Below are positions 35,881 to 47,165 of a stretch of DNA of 64,000 nt, one piece after another (positions within the stretch are counted from its first letter, which is position 1; each line of letters opens with the position of its first letter). This DNA comes from Sinohyriopsis cumingii. Lineage: Eukaryota > Mollusca > Bivalvia > Unionida > Unionidae. The position numbers and the translations under genes were made by a program. A model generated the notes under the pieces. The model was given only the letters and a program-made list of their open reading frames with translations, had not been told where the DNA came from and searched no databases. The stretch covers positions 23,718,590-23,782,589 of the forward strand of contig CM068842.1 of assembly GCA_028554795.2 (NCBI GenBank), given 5' to 3'.

Positions 35881-36243
35881 CTATGTTTGAATAATTTTCA
35901 GCGTTTTGTGTTCTATTGTGATGGTTCCAAGCTGGCCTCGAGTTGGTATTGATACATAGGGGGTGATTCCAACTATCAATTTCCTTTTAACCATTACATT
36001 ATATTTGATTGTATACGAGAATTTGTTAACCCTGTTCTCACGCAGATATTCGTCAACGAGTGGAACAATACTGTCGTCGATGATGGCATGCCTTCCCAAC
36101 TGATGCAAATGTCGCGTCCGCCACGTATAGCCGATACAGAAATTATTCCCGGAACTTTCAACAAAATGTCTAAAGCTGCCCTTAGGATGAAAACCATAAA
36201 TATTTACATATTTACATTCCGCAAAATACTCAAAAGGACTCAT
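35881..36243 (-). pseudogene. coding remnant, block B
   Basis: An open frame of 120 codons from an ATG (MSPFEYFAECKYVNIYGFHP) to a stop, including YTIKYNVMVKRKLIVGITPY. DNA over its 3' half matches copy A at 3340-3500. Function unknown; beta-rich sequence of the type seen in structural proteins, but that is only an impression. Confidence 0.45.
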
Positions 36244-36542
36244 TTCCTCATCTCATTTATATGCTCCAATCTTGTGTCGTCAATTGTGATATTTTTTTCT
36301 GTCAGTTCCGTGTTAACAGCCACGATCTTGGTATAATTTAATCGATCGCTGCTATTCGCTTGCACATACTCGTTTGTGTCAGCATCGGCATCGTTGATGG
36401 GTACCTGGATCCGCTGAATTCAATTTTCATTCATGATAAGGTCTACGCTCATTTTATTACCGGCTTTTTAATATTAGATTTAGCATACTTATCGACGTAT
36501 TTTTTTAATTATAAAAGTAACAAATACTTTAGAGTCTCTGAT

Positions 36543-36821
36543 TCACTCGTTCTCGATGATTTCTGTCCTACGGCTAACAGCAATGTTGGTGTCGACGTTG
36601 GACGTTTCCAGTTTTGCAGTTTGATCTTGGGAAACGAGAAATTCGTACAGGTAAACGCTAACAACAACCCAGATGCTTAACTCAGTCAAATTGGTTTGGT
36701 GGCAAACTGGTCTGATCCACATCGGCTTCGTCCGGTCGGCATGTTGAGCTCTCGCGCAAATGTCAGTTGGCATCGCATATGTTTTAAGTGTGGTTTCTAA
36801 GTGATAACGCAAAGACAACAC
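36543..36821 (-). pseudogene. coding remnant, block B, homologous to copy A 3510-3743
   Basis: A 92-codon frame whose C-terminal half (TNLTELSIWVVVSVYLYEFL, then SQDQTAKLETSNVDTNIAV) aligns by eye with the copy-A frame. Conservation of protein over DNA shows that this was once translated. No family recognised. Confidence 0.5.
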
Positions 36822-36860
36822 CCCTTTAGGTGCTACGATTCCCGTGGATGTACTTAGAGC

Positions 36861-37611
36861 TCAAGCGATAAGATAGCCATATATTGGGCCGTCTGTTTGA
36901 GTTTGCAATGATAGCTGTTGACTAAAACGAATAAAACTTTGTCTTCGTGGAACGTTAGCATCCCCAGAAAATCCATTATTTACATAATCAACCATTTTAC
37001 TTGGCGGTGCAAATCTGTACTGGTCCAAATAAACAGACTTTGAGGCCATAACGTGTATGCGGCCCAGTGTGTTGCAGGTCCTGTTGGCGAATCCAAGTTG
37101 ACGATTCCGGTTTTCCAAGTGCGGAGAATCATCAGTACAAGTCCGTCCTGCATCAGGACCCTTGGAAATGTTTTATTGATTTTGTCATCTGAAGTAAATA
37201 AAAAATGGTTAAAAGCGAATCCGCCAATCACGTTTTCTTCACAGGCAGCCCGGATGCGTTTCCGACGGCCACTAACTCATCCTCTTTTCAGCAGCTTGAG
37301 TTGCAACCGCAAAAGAGCGTGGAATCTATGATAGAAATGTAAACATTCCGCCATTGTGTCATCACACCAATCAGAGCTACTAAGAACTAGAGAACTATTT
37401 CGCGACGTTGACGTTAGACTGTTTCGTGCTATTGCACCTACGTTGGTATCAACATCAGTGGGTTGTCCTGTATTATCTTGTCCCGGGAAAGTTTCAGCTG
37501 AATTCCTGTTTGTTTTTAACTTTCTGCTGAGATCTTCCTGTGTTGACCTAGACTCAGCGTGACAAGATTGTGCTGGTTCGGCATTGTTTGAAAATGCGAC
37601 GGGTTAATATT
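36861..37611 (-). pseudogene. decayed larger gene, block B
   Basis: Read on the minus strand, a Ser/Thr/Asn-rich segment (about 37268-37611, for example SLTSTSRNSSLVLSSSDWCD) is followed after frame changes by VIGGFAFNHFLFTSDDKINK (about 37180-37231). Then come ENRNRQLGFANRTCNTLGRI and SVYLDQYRFAPPSKMVDYVN (down to 36861). A disordered polar N-terminus followed by a beta-rich body is common in capsid proteins, but I cannot name a family. At least two frame changes. Confidence 0.4.
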
Positions 37612-38066
37612 TAAGTTTGTAAAAAGCCACTACGAGTTTTGCACAGGAACGTTAATGAACTTCATTCGACCATCCGAGACCTCCAGCAAGAAAGTCTTGT
37701 CTAAGAGAATCACAGAAATGCATCATACACTTACACAAGACGCATTAAAACATGCATTAATGTAAATGTCGACCACGGACTGATTAAAGAGATCTTGGTG
37801 TTACAATGAAACGTAATAAATCGGGAACAACTTAGTGAATTATTTTTGAAAACCTGCAGACCTGAGTCAATGTTTGATTCCTGCCCATGTACGGCCATAC
37901 CTTGTAATATGCACCTGCGACTTGATTGGTTTCCCAGTCAATCAGAATTTAAATAAGGAAACTTCAGACACTCCTCAATGGTGAAATATCGTTAGACTAC
38001 GCGTTTACCGGTTAGCCAGTCATTTATATCTTGAAACGCTGATACTTTGTTAGGCACTTATTTGCC

Positions 38067-38342
38067 ATGAAACCTATCCCTGAACGTCACTTTTTTATCG
38101 AGACTGTGGTGAGCACAAAAAAAGATAACGTTGACATGCTTTCAGATTCCATAAATGACAACAAACACACTTTAGTGGTCGATGATGGAGTTATCACAGG
38201 CATTCAGAGTGTCAGTTTTGACAGCCCATCTAGACCAACAGTGGAACCGGCACCACAGTTTTCATTGTCTTTTCGGGTTTACAGGACTGGGTGTTTCGCT
38301 TCGAAAATAACTTTGCAGCAATCTCTGCAAAAGTGCATGTGA
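38067..38342 (+). pseudogene. possible coding remnant on the opposite strand of block B
   Basis: An ATG-initiated 91-codon frame (MKPIPERHFFIETVVSTKKD ... VDDGVITGIQSVSFDSPSRP). It reads more like protein than the antisense frame does. It would be the only + strand remnant in the block. Unknown; could be chance. Confidence 0.25.
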
Positions 38343-38454
38343 CTCAAGGGAATTTCACACGAAAATAATAATTGTCATCACAAAGTTATCCCCGAGGCTG
38401 CGTGAATCGAACTTATATGGGATATCGGAATGATCATTTGAGTCTCCTATGCTA

Positions 38455-38660
38455 AACATCATAGTTGTACTAGGGATATCACATAATTGTATCACTGTAA
38501 TGGGAATCATAGTGGCACTAGCAGATATCACATAATGTTATCACTGTAATGGGAATCATAGTGGCACTAGCGGATATCACAATTTTATCACTGTAATGGG
38601 AATCATAGTGGCACTAGCGGATATCACATAATTTTATCACTGTAATCATAGTGGCACCGT
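38455..38660. repeat. ~49-bp tandem repeat, about 4 copies
   Basis: Unit of the type tcactgtaatgggaatcata + gtggcactagcggatatcac + ataatttta. It lies inside block B and interrupts its coding remnants. Confidence 0.85.
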
Positions 38661-39049
38661 CGACGTTGTACACAAAACATGTTTCGATTTATTTTCTATT
38701 GATGAGATATCCTACGCTGTTGACCAGTAATTTGATGACTTTGTTACAAATGCAACCCGGGTATTGGCGTTGTAATTGTTACCCTTGCTACCACATAATA
38801 TTTCTTTCCATTTCAAAGAAGGCATCACATGGAAAAAATATTTAGACGTGTCTTCCACTTGAAATTCGATTCATCTACGTTCTTTGGAGACCCATGTCGG
38901 TATCAATAAAACTGACAATCTCTGACCGTACGATTTCGCAACACACGCGCGTCCACGTAGAACGCGATATTGGATACATCTTTGAATTTTGCCATAGTAT
39001 ATACAAGTATCGTTTCGTCTAATACCATTTGTATAACCGTAATCCGCTT

Positions 39050-39284
39050 CCCATTACCAGATTTGCAATCATCGAATCGGTCTCCCAGACACTTTTAACC
39101 GATTCAGAGCGGCACTTTTGACTTTATCACCAACTTGAACTGCAACTTGCTTAGCGATCAGTGCAGCTCGCAAGACCAGGGCTTCAACCGCCTGATGAAG
39201 GCCATTTCCTTAAAATGATTCGTAAACGGGTTTCCTCACGTTGGTAACACGAATGGGTGTCCCACCTACGCGTACGACCGCCAT
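39050..39284 (-). pseudogene. small capsid-like protein remnant, block B
   Basis: The minus-strand ATG at 39284 opens MAVVRVGGTPIRVTNVRKPV. One TAA interrupts the frame, which then continues as GNGLHQAVEALVLRAALIAK and QVAVQVGDKVKSAALNRLKV before a TGA near 39070. A short basic start, a Gly-rich turn and then an amphipathic Ala/Val/Lys helix are reminiscent of small minor-capsid or pVI-like proteins of Polinton/adintovirus-type elements. That likeness is recalled style only, not a search result. It follows directly after the penton-like remnant, as minor-capsid genes often do. Confidence 0.35.
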
Positions 39285-39294
39285 TTTATTAAAT

Positions 39295-40353
39295 GACAGG
39301 TCAATCTCTAATGCATAGCTGTATCGTTAGGGTTTCTACGCGGAGATCAAATACTTACTCGTACTGGTCGACGAGGAAAAAAGATACCTTGGTCGATCGG
39401 AGATTTTTGCATATAAAATATATGAGCCTGGGAGTAATCAACAGCAAATCACCGAGGCGTACACTAGAGGAGAACTGAACAATGTACAACCCTTAGCGGC
39501 TACGCTCATGAAAGCTCATCTTTACGCACCTGATTGGTAACTACAACTTATGGCGCCAAATCGTATATTAACCTGAATGGTTGAGGCGATTCTGACAGTG
39601 TCTGAAGCAATATTTTATATGATACCGCCGGATACTGTTTGCAGAATTCGCTTGTGTTCGGGAATTTCGGAAATATCTCCGGGCTACTCGAGAACTATTA
39701 TCAAGGACGACTGTTCGATGCCAACCTCATATTGTGGAGATTCAATCGAGACGACAGGGCTGATCCTAGCAAGTGTACGCTTATGAACCATTTTTGTTGT
39801 TGTTGTTGTTTTTGTAGGGTTTAATGCCATTTTCAGCACACGATAGGCTATACATGGCGGCCAGTATTAATGATATAGGAAGAACCCAGGAAAACCCCGG
39901 AAAGAACCACCGATCCACGAGAAGCTACTGGCAAGCTTTCTCACATACCCACCTTGGCTGAATCCGACACTCGAACCTACGCAGACAGAGGTGAGATGGC
40001 AGTGATCCGTAACGGAGAGCGCTTTAGACCACTCGGCCACTCGGGGCCCCCTATGAACCTTTATATTTTCGGCTTACCAACGAAATACGGCAACAGATCT
40101 CATCAGTGATCGATTCAATGTCGTAATCGCCCGTGGAAATCTAAAATACTTCCAGGAGAACACAGTCGATTTGTTCGTGGCAAGGCCCATGACGGTCGTA
40201 AAGAGATAAGGACGCTAGTGTGTTCTCGATATTGCGGGATTCCCCTGCGGTAATTGGCGTGGAGAAAACCACGTGGAATTCTGATTTCGTTGACGAGATT
40301 TTAAGCATTGAGGTGACGATCGGAGTAGTATCTACATCGTAGCACTGATTTCG
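39295..40353 (-). pseudogene. decayed structural-protein-like gene (penton-like?), split by a SINE
   Basis: From 40353 the minus frame reads TPIVTSMLKISSTKSEFHVV, STPITAGESRNIENTLASLS and, after a TAG, ISTGDYDIESITDEICCRIS. Beyond the SINE (39790-40051) it continues as LARISPVVSIESPQYEVGIE, then PGDISEIPEHKRILQTVSGG and IASDTVRIASTIQVNIRFGA. Scattered single stops in one frame, rather than random frames, show a former long ORF. The GDY-x-IESI turn and beta-rich spacing are reminiscent of penton-type capsid proteins of Polinton-like elements; this is a tentative family guess. Confidence 0.45.
39782..40059 (-). mobile_element. SINE family A, with TSD
   Basis: The SINE (39790-40051) reads on the minus strand from ggggccccgagtggccgagt (tRNA-like head, A box) through aggttcgagtgtcgg (B box) and gaaagcttgccagtagcttc to a (CAA)n-like tail. 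The duplication tatgaacc flanks it (39782-39789 and 40052-40059). It disrupts the penton-like remnant. Confidence 0.9.
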
Positions 40354-40632
40354 CGGAGCTTAAGATGTTGACGTTGATGTTGTGGGGTTTAACGCCATTT
40401 TTCAGCACACGATAGGCTATACATGGCGGCCAGTATTAATGGTGGAGGAAGAACCCGGGAAAACACCGGAAAAAAAACACCAACCCACGAGAAGCTACTG
40501 GCAAGCTTTCTCACATACCCACATTGGCTGAATCCTAGACTCGAACCGCCGCAGACAGAGGTGAGATGGCAGTGATCCGTAACGAAGAGCGCTTTAGACC
40601 ACTCGGCCACTCGGGGCCCCCGGAGCTTAAGA
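40354..40632 (-). mobile_element. SINE family A, second copy with TSD
   Basis: The SINE (40366-40620) is close to the copy 300 bp away, with the same ggggcccc head end. It is flanked by the 12-bp duplication cggagcttaaga (40354-40365 and 40621-40632). It is an independent insertion into the same decayed coding region. Confidence 0.92.
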
Positions 40633-42180
40633 AGGTTTCAATGAAGAGTGTTTCATCTGAACTCATCATCGGAGTTCTATACATCATTTAGATCTTTAAT
40701 GAGTCCGTTCAGCAGTTTGCGTAACGTTTCCTCGTTGATGATGTGGTCGTTGAGTAACTGCTGACAAATCGACGTGGTCTCTGTTACGTATATTTAATTT
40801 GTATTGTTTTCTGGGGAGGGGGGTCTCAATGATTATATGTTATGAAAATCGGTATTTTGTTCTTGACCTATGTCCAAAATAATGCTAATGGTTTACCTGA
40901 CCAGTGACATTATATCTGTAAACAACATAATACATAGCTAATATTTCTCCTGAAACCCGAAGCAGAAACAGTCTTAATGTTGTGTTCAGTTTATAATTTG
41001 GGTGGAATTACTCATTCAAATTATTGGTCACTGGAATTACGAAGTGCTCAATAATAATCATTGACTGAAACATTAATTCGGAATGCTAGTAATTTCAGAC
41101 AAGATCATTTTGGATTTTGTTAGTGTGATACATCAAACGACTGTTAATACCTCACAACATTCCAGACCATCGGCACATTAGTACACTCGAAAATACAGGT
41201 AAATCTACACATTCGATATCATAATTTAATTGGAATACCACAAGAATTCAATTGGAACTTCACATATTTGGACTTGTGATAAAACTTTTAGGACTGTTTG
41301 GGACTTAATTCACAATGCTGTTAAGTCTATTCTTAAATTTTCACTTTGTATTCTAGGGAAATAAATTATCTGTTGACTTTTACAAAACATATTGGTTTTT
41401 GCTCTTGTCTGTTACTTAGTTTGAGACCACTGAGTCGTAACACCCCACTGACTTCGTGCACGATGTTGCAGGCGCGAACACACCTCACGAGCGTCTCCAT
41501 TCGATCCACAAGTTCGTGGACCTGTTGGTCGTCAGATACGCCGGAAACTGGTTCACCAAGACCTTTTCCTAAATGTGTTTTTTTTTCTCTCACTTGTTTG
41601 ACAAGATTTTTTTCTCGCCACGTGGTTTTGTCGGATTCAGGTGAAAGTGCGTACGGAAATTCGTGTCCAGCTGGATGTTCGTAGGTGGATGTTGGTTTTG
41701 GTGGACTTTCACGCGGCAGTTGACGTCTGCTCCCATGTTCGCGCTCTAGTTTAGTTGTACTTGGATCACGCAAATGTTTTTAAGTTTGCGCCTGAGTTAT
41801 TTTTGGTCGGTATTTTTCATTCGATTTGTGCTTGCTAATTTCTCCTTGGATGAGAAAACGTTTATGGGATTTGGGTTCGGGATCGGGTTTCAGACTGTTG
41901 TGGTATAAGTGACCGACTGAAAATGTTACTAAGGTTTCGGCTTTGGTGGATTAGTCAGACAGTTTCTTCGTTTTCTTTGTAATTTCCTCTGTAGTTTTAT
42001 TACAAATTCTTCAGTTTCCAGTTTGCAAGTACATTAATCAATAGTGTGTACACTTTTCACCGCAGATTGCAGATTGAATATTCATCATCAATCTCCCTAA
42101 ATACCCACCTGTAACAATTTATGTTTCTCTCGGCATCGTTCAAAGTCGCTGGCACATTCAACATGAGCTCTCTCCAGTTG
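40621..42180 (-). pseudogene. decayed gene of block B, split by a solo LTR
   Basis: The minus frame at 41443-41773 reads RDPSTTKLEREHGSRRQLPR, then QQVHELVDRMETLVRCVRAC, and reaches the LTR. On the far side (below 40782) it goes on as QQLLNDHIINEETLRKLLNG and LIKDLNDV before a stop. Upstream, about 41780-42180 has fragments in several frames (for example QLERAHVECASDFERCREKH). It looks like a helical, charged protein. No family is recognised. Confidence 0.45.
40782..41442. mobile_element. solo-LTR-like insertion
   Basis: The 661-bp sequence begins TGTTACG and ends CGTAACA, inverted termini typical of retroviral-type LTRs, with TG...CA ends. Coding frames resume on both sides. A related copy ends at 3296 in block A. 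No convincing 4-6 bp target duplication is visible (ggtctc left, ccccac right), and no internal gag/pol is nearby. The LTR call is therefore likely but not proven. Confidence 0.6.
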
Positions 42181-42203
42181 GATGGTCTGAGAAAAAGCGG
42201 CAC

Positions 42204-42830
42204 TTATGGGATTTTCGAAGATCCGTCGACGACCTTCTTCAGTATATTCCATAACTGACTTGTGCATGGGTGGTTGTGGCTATGGCATATTTTTGCAATT
42301 GCCTCTCTTACATTTCCAGCGAGTACGAATCTGAATTTTGCAATCAAACCAACTTCGTCGCAGATTTCCCCTGTGTCTTTATGCATTTCATAAAGGTCTT
42401 TGTTCATTTCCCGGTTGCTTTTGGTCGTATACATCTCTCAATCGCGTCTGGCAAGCGTGATTTGTCTCGTAGTTTTCTTCATTTCTTTGATACATTTGGC
42501 TCTCTTCATAGTCGACCAGGTTCTGTTTCTGTTACCATCATCTTTGCCAGTACGTGGTTTGTATCAGTGGTGGAAACATTTGCTCGAAATCCGCTGTAAT
42601 GTCTGCTTATACGGATTGGAACGACTGAAGACTATTTTTGACACGTTCGCGTCCATCTATAACATCGCAGAGAAGTTTCAGGTAATCTTGAGTAGCTTTC
42701 TCCAAAACCACTCAAGTTAATCGCGAAAAATATGAGTCTCCACTATGACCACGGCAAACATATTCCGAAACTCCTTCCATGTGTGGTCGATGGTACATCA
42801 GGTCCAATGAATGTTTACAAGACTATGCGC
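42204..42830 (-). pseudogene. decayed gene of block B
   Basis: Minus-strand pieces in order: HTWKEFRNMFAVVIVETHIF (about 42790), DYLKLLCDVIDGRERVKNSL (about 42690), ADITADFEQMFPPLIQTTYW (about 42600), and a 76-codon frame at 42204-42434 with KDTGEICDEVGLIAKFRFVL and REAIAKICHSHNHPCTSQLW. Several frame changes. No domain recognised. Confidence 0.4.
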
Positions 42831-42837
42831 GTTAACC

Positions 42838-43083
42838 TCACGAAATATCATTAACGTGTTGCAGTTGTCCCGGATCAATTTGGGCACGTGCGCGTATTGT
42901 TGTTTCATATAGATCATGTCTGCGTTTTTGTGTCAGTCCTGGCTGAGTGTCTTGCCTCTCGAGCTTTACATCGTCGTTCACCACGAGGTTACTTTTCCGG
43001 GCTAAGGTCGTTGATGGTAGTGGTTTCATCGATCGTGGAAAACAACTGAATGGTGTACAATTAAGACGTCTTTGATGACGCAA
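42838..43083 (-). pseudogene. coding remnant, block B, 5'-most on the minus strand
   Basis: An 81-codon frame (MRHQRRLNCTPFSCFPRSMK ... KRRHDLYETTIRARAQIDPG), basic. It adjoins the next remnant without a clear gap and may be one gene with it. The block loses coding character upstream of about 43100. Confidence 0.35.
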
Positions 43084-43099
43084 CTACTTTTGTTAAATC

Positions 43100-45237
43100 T
43101 CTGAGTACGTGAACGCCACTGATCGCCTGCACACGTACAACCGATCCCACATTAGTCATCGCTTGTTGGATTCAGCAATAATTGGGTTTTCCTGGATAAG
43201 GCCCGGTCAATGTTTAGCGCGCGCACCAATTTCAAAAACTCAGAACTTCAGATTCAATCGGGGTGCTTGGTGTGATTATTTAAAATAATATTCTTACACA
43301 TTTTGTTACAGTTAACACATCTTTTGTAGTCAATTTTGACAACACTACCTCTCAAAGAATTATGTGTTTTCTTAGGTAATCAACACTGAAAATTCAATTC
43401 AACCAAATCTCGAACGTTTCCTCGACTAAGAAAGACAAATTTCCGCGTCAGTAATTCGAACCTGCAATATATTTATCTAGCACGTTAACCAATTAGGAAT
43501 GGTTTGCGCTCGCGGGGTCGGGATTGGGGATGGATGTAGGTGAGGCACTCGTAGCTTTAACTGATAAACAAAACCGCGGTTCAGACGCGAACTTGTAAGA
43601 AAACACTTGCATCACGGTCCCAGATCTACGTTCGTTTCCCCGTCTGGATTCATCGGATATTTATGGACTCATGCAAAATGGGTAAAGTCAGGGGTATTGG
43701 AAGGGTCGATCCCTGGTCAGTACAAAAATCACATACTTCCATTCACCACCACTTCGGTAGATCACATAGGCGTGTACAACGAACACGGATTTTTGTTATT
43801 ATAATGTGCAACAAAGTTTGATCGTTCTACCTTGGCTCTTCCACTCATTCGATTTAGGGCTTGGAAAGGTGGTTCCCAACTAACATGGGTTGCTGCCATC
43901 CCAATACTTTGATGTTTTTTCTAACTCGTACAGAAGGAACAGTTATTATAACAAGTCGCTATACGCAGATGCTCGCTTGGCACCAACCTGATCTTCCGAG
44001 AAAGCTCTATGTTGATTTATGCCAACAGAGACGTACTACAATACATTTACATATAGTATGTTTTTGTCCTGGTGGGGGGTATTGTCCTAGAATGTTAATG
44101 ACCTGGGTTGTTATTTTCCCGTGGGGATTATTGTCCCAGGGTGTTTTAGTTTATCAGTTTATTTTAGTTCAGATAAATTGATTTTTATTCGAATCGAATT
44201 GGTTTAGTTCTACACGAATATATTTGCTTGCAAAATGAACGCTCAAAGCACTTTCGGACGACGTGAGAGCTTATTTTATACCAGTACTTCACCTTAACTT
44301 TAAATTAATGTGATTTCGTTTGATTTTAGGTAAGTTACTTGTAATTTCATCACATGTGTTTTCAAAATTGATATAATTTAACTTTATTAAGCTGAGTTTA
44401 CACCATCACTATTAATCAGATAATTTTATCTATGTACATTCGTTAGACTAATTAGTGAAATGATTGGAAAAAACAGAAACTGAAAAAAGAACACCGACTT
44501 TGGATGGGTTTGCTCAAAATCTTATGCTTGCGAACTTTGAGCTTAGGAAAAAGGGAGTAAAACCAAAGTTAATATGATGTCTTCTTGAACATTATAATCT
44601 GAATAATTAATTAGAATATTTGTTCATTTGTGGCTGATAATGACATTTTTTAAAAAATCTAATGCTAGTAAATCTGCCGGATGGATTGCAATAGGTAAAT
44701 GTCATGTAACAAATGAGCTGTGATTGATCAACCAAGTGGAACATTTATTGTTTACTGTAGCCAACAATGCATGGAAAACCGGCAAGAATCATTTGATCTC
44801 GTGGTGCTAGGATCGTTTGTATCTTCTGAAGCAAGTTGATATTGATCGCTGATAGATGATCAGTCAGACAGTCAGGTATCAAATTTCGCCTGTCAATTAC
44901 TGCAGCGGATCTTTTGCCCTTGGACCAAGCAATAAATTTGATTCCGACCAAGGATAACTGATCTAGAAAGAAGTTAATTGTACACTAAATCTCAATAAAG
45001 TTTGATGCAGTGGAACTTCGGCATTTAAATCCACTACACACACACACACACACACACATACACACACACGCACGCACGCACGTTATGAGAGGTAAAATTT
45101 AATTTTGTTGGGAAGAATGTTAAGATTAGTCTTATCAATAGTATCATTATCGAATGATACAAATTTTTATTTGCTGTAAGCATAGTTATGTGCACAGAAC
45201 TGATAGGAATTTATATTTTTGTTTCTTTTAAATTCAG
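43100..45237. other. non-coding intron sequence
   Basis: The stretch at about 43440-43510 may hold a minus-strand tRNA-like relic (B-box-like ggttcgaatta). A (CA)n tract lies at 45041-45083. Nothing else is supported. Confidence 0.45.
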
Positions 45238-45325
45238 CTTGTCCTCGGTATGCGTTTTTCCCTCCCAGTGCACATATTGTTGATATGGCAGCTCTTACTG
45301 AGGAGAGGTACACAGACTTCTGCAG
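45238..45325 (+). CDS. host gene, exon 4
   Basis: The acceptor is gtttcttttaaattcag and the donor gtaatg. Together with the last base of exon 3 the frame reads ACPRYAFFPPSAHIVDMAAL then TEERYTDFC. It enters in phase 1 and leaves in phase 2. The preceding 10.6-kb intron contains block B in antisense. Confidence 0.75.
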
Positions 45326-45579
45326 GTAATGGGATGTTAGATGTATTGTACCAATTTAATTCTTACTACGTGTGTTTCAGAACGTGTGTATCTGCATGAT
45401 TTGCGTAGAGTTGTTCACAATTATACATCTGTATGATTTTTATTTGTATTCATTTTGTTTAGTTTTGCTTTGTTTGTTTGTTATTCGGTGTTTTGTTTTT
45501 TCGTTTTCAACTGCCATTAAACATAGTTTTGGGTATATAAAGCCGAGAAAATGGGCACAAAGTACCTTTCCCAGGGAAT

Positions 45580-45646
45580 CATGTATGTATGTATGTATGT
45601 ATGTATGTATGTATGGATGTATGTATGTATGGATGGATGGATGGAT
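45580..45646. repeat. (GTAT)n/(GGAT)n microsatellite
   Basis: Tetranucleotide tract in the intron; a long frame running through it from 45372 is not supported as coding. Confidence 0.9.
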
Positions 45647-46224
45647 TTGCTATGCGTCTATTCTCAACCGAGCGAAGCGACCAGTGCCATTTGAGATCTC
45701 ACTTGGTTTTGAAAAGGCACCTGGTAATTTCGAAACCAAGCAGTCAACATGGTCCTTAAATGGAATGATGCCGCATCGTAACAGCATTTCTTTTGTCTCT
45801 CTCACTTTAACCAGAAATGGATACAAGGTGGTTTCGCCGCCGATACTATTTTCTTTGTTGCTTACCGCGTTAAAACCTGTGCCGGTCGAAATTATTATTT
45901 TTTACATCATTTCATATGTAACCGTTAATGTCTTTAGATTTTTCTTAGATGATGATGATGATGATTATTATTATTATTTTTATTATTATTATTATTATTC
46001 GATACCGTGCGATAATGTTATTTGCCGTAATTCTCCTACATTAAACATATTAAACTTAATGAGCAAATGCATACATACTTTTTAATAAGTAAAGAACTCA
46101 ATATTTACTTCTGTTCAGTTCTAGCAATTACATACTGCTACAAATATTCTTTTGATTAGGCGATGATTGAAAAACTGCGTGCTTGATCAGAACCAGGTAA
46201 ATTAATATTAAAACTATGTATCAG

Positions 46225-47165
46225 CCATGCGTTTCAAGGATTTTAAGTAGTTTCCAGACGCTTGAAGAGGGTGTACGTTGTGGACAGGTGTTTGAAGAGC
46301 ATGTATGTAGTGGCCATGTGTTTCTAGAGTAGCTATGTAGTGGCCATGCATTTGAAGGGTCTTTTTGTAGCGGATAGTCGTTTGAAGAGCACGGATATAA
46401 TGGAAAATGCCTTTGACGAGTATGCAAATAGCGGCCAGGTGTTTGAAGAGCAGGTATGCAGTAGCCAGGCGTTTCAAGAGCATTTCTGTAGTGGCCAGGC
46501 ATTTAAAGTGCGTGTATGTAGCGACTAGACGTTTCATGAGCACTTGTATAGTGGCCAGGCGTTTCAAGAACATTTATGAAGTGGCCAGGCTTCGCATGAG
46601 CAGATAGGGGCCGTCCATTCAATACGCACGCATGGAGGGGGGAGGGGGTTAACCCAAATGCATACGCTTGCGTATGGGTGTGTGTGTGTGTGTGTGTGTG
46701 GACTTATAATGTACGTATGCATAGGAAATGATGGAGGGGTGAAACCTCGATAATAATTTGTCTAATACGTAACCTCTTCGACTGGGTTCAGTCGGCGTTT
46801 GAATTTTAGCGGACACTAGACAAACCTTTTAAAGTTACGCAACTTATTTCTTTGATGCAGCCAGACATTCAACGTCGGTGGACTATCTGTTTTATTAAAC
46901 ACGTTAATATTATTAATCCTCGATCGTTTCTGCGTGGATTAAATATATGCCGTTCTAACGGTTCTATAGAATTCTGGGGGAGGTGGGTGCGTCAAGCGTA
47001 CGTACACAGGTAGGTGGGTGGGTGTAAAAAAAGTACGCATGTGTACAGGGAGGGGGAGGGGTCAAACGTTGCCAGATCTTTGCGTACGTACTAACTGGAT
47101 GACCCCATATGGGACGGACGGGCGTTTCAAGAGCAGAAATGTGGCGGCCCGGCGTTTCAAGAGCA
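46225..47165. repeat. 30-bp satellite split by a MITE
   Basis: About 13 copies of gtttgaagagcatgtatgta + gtggccaggc at 46225-46603, and about two more units after the MITE (47118-47165: 'ggcgtttcaagagcagaaatg'). Confidence 0.85.
46604..47109. mobile_element. MITE with imperfect TIRs, 3-bp TSD
   Basis: The element spans 46607-47106. The left end is GGGGCCGTCCATTCAATACG; the right end, reverse-complemented, is GGGGTCATCCAGTTAGTACG. The ends are about 70 percent alike over 25 bp. 'ata' flanks both sides. It carries a (TG)n tract and no ORF. The superfamily is not assigned. Confidence 0.75.

Noticed and set aside
43440-43510. Possible minus-strand tRNA-derived SINE
   Set aside because: Only the B-box-like wording is convincing; no tail or second copy seen.
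45372-46085. A 237-codon frame on the + strand
   Set aside because: It runs through a tetranucleotide repeat and an (ATT)-type tract, begins just after a host exon donor, and shows no domain. Best read as intron sequence.
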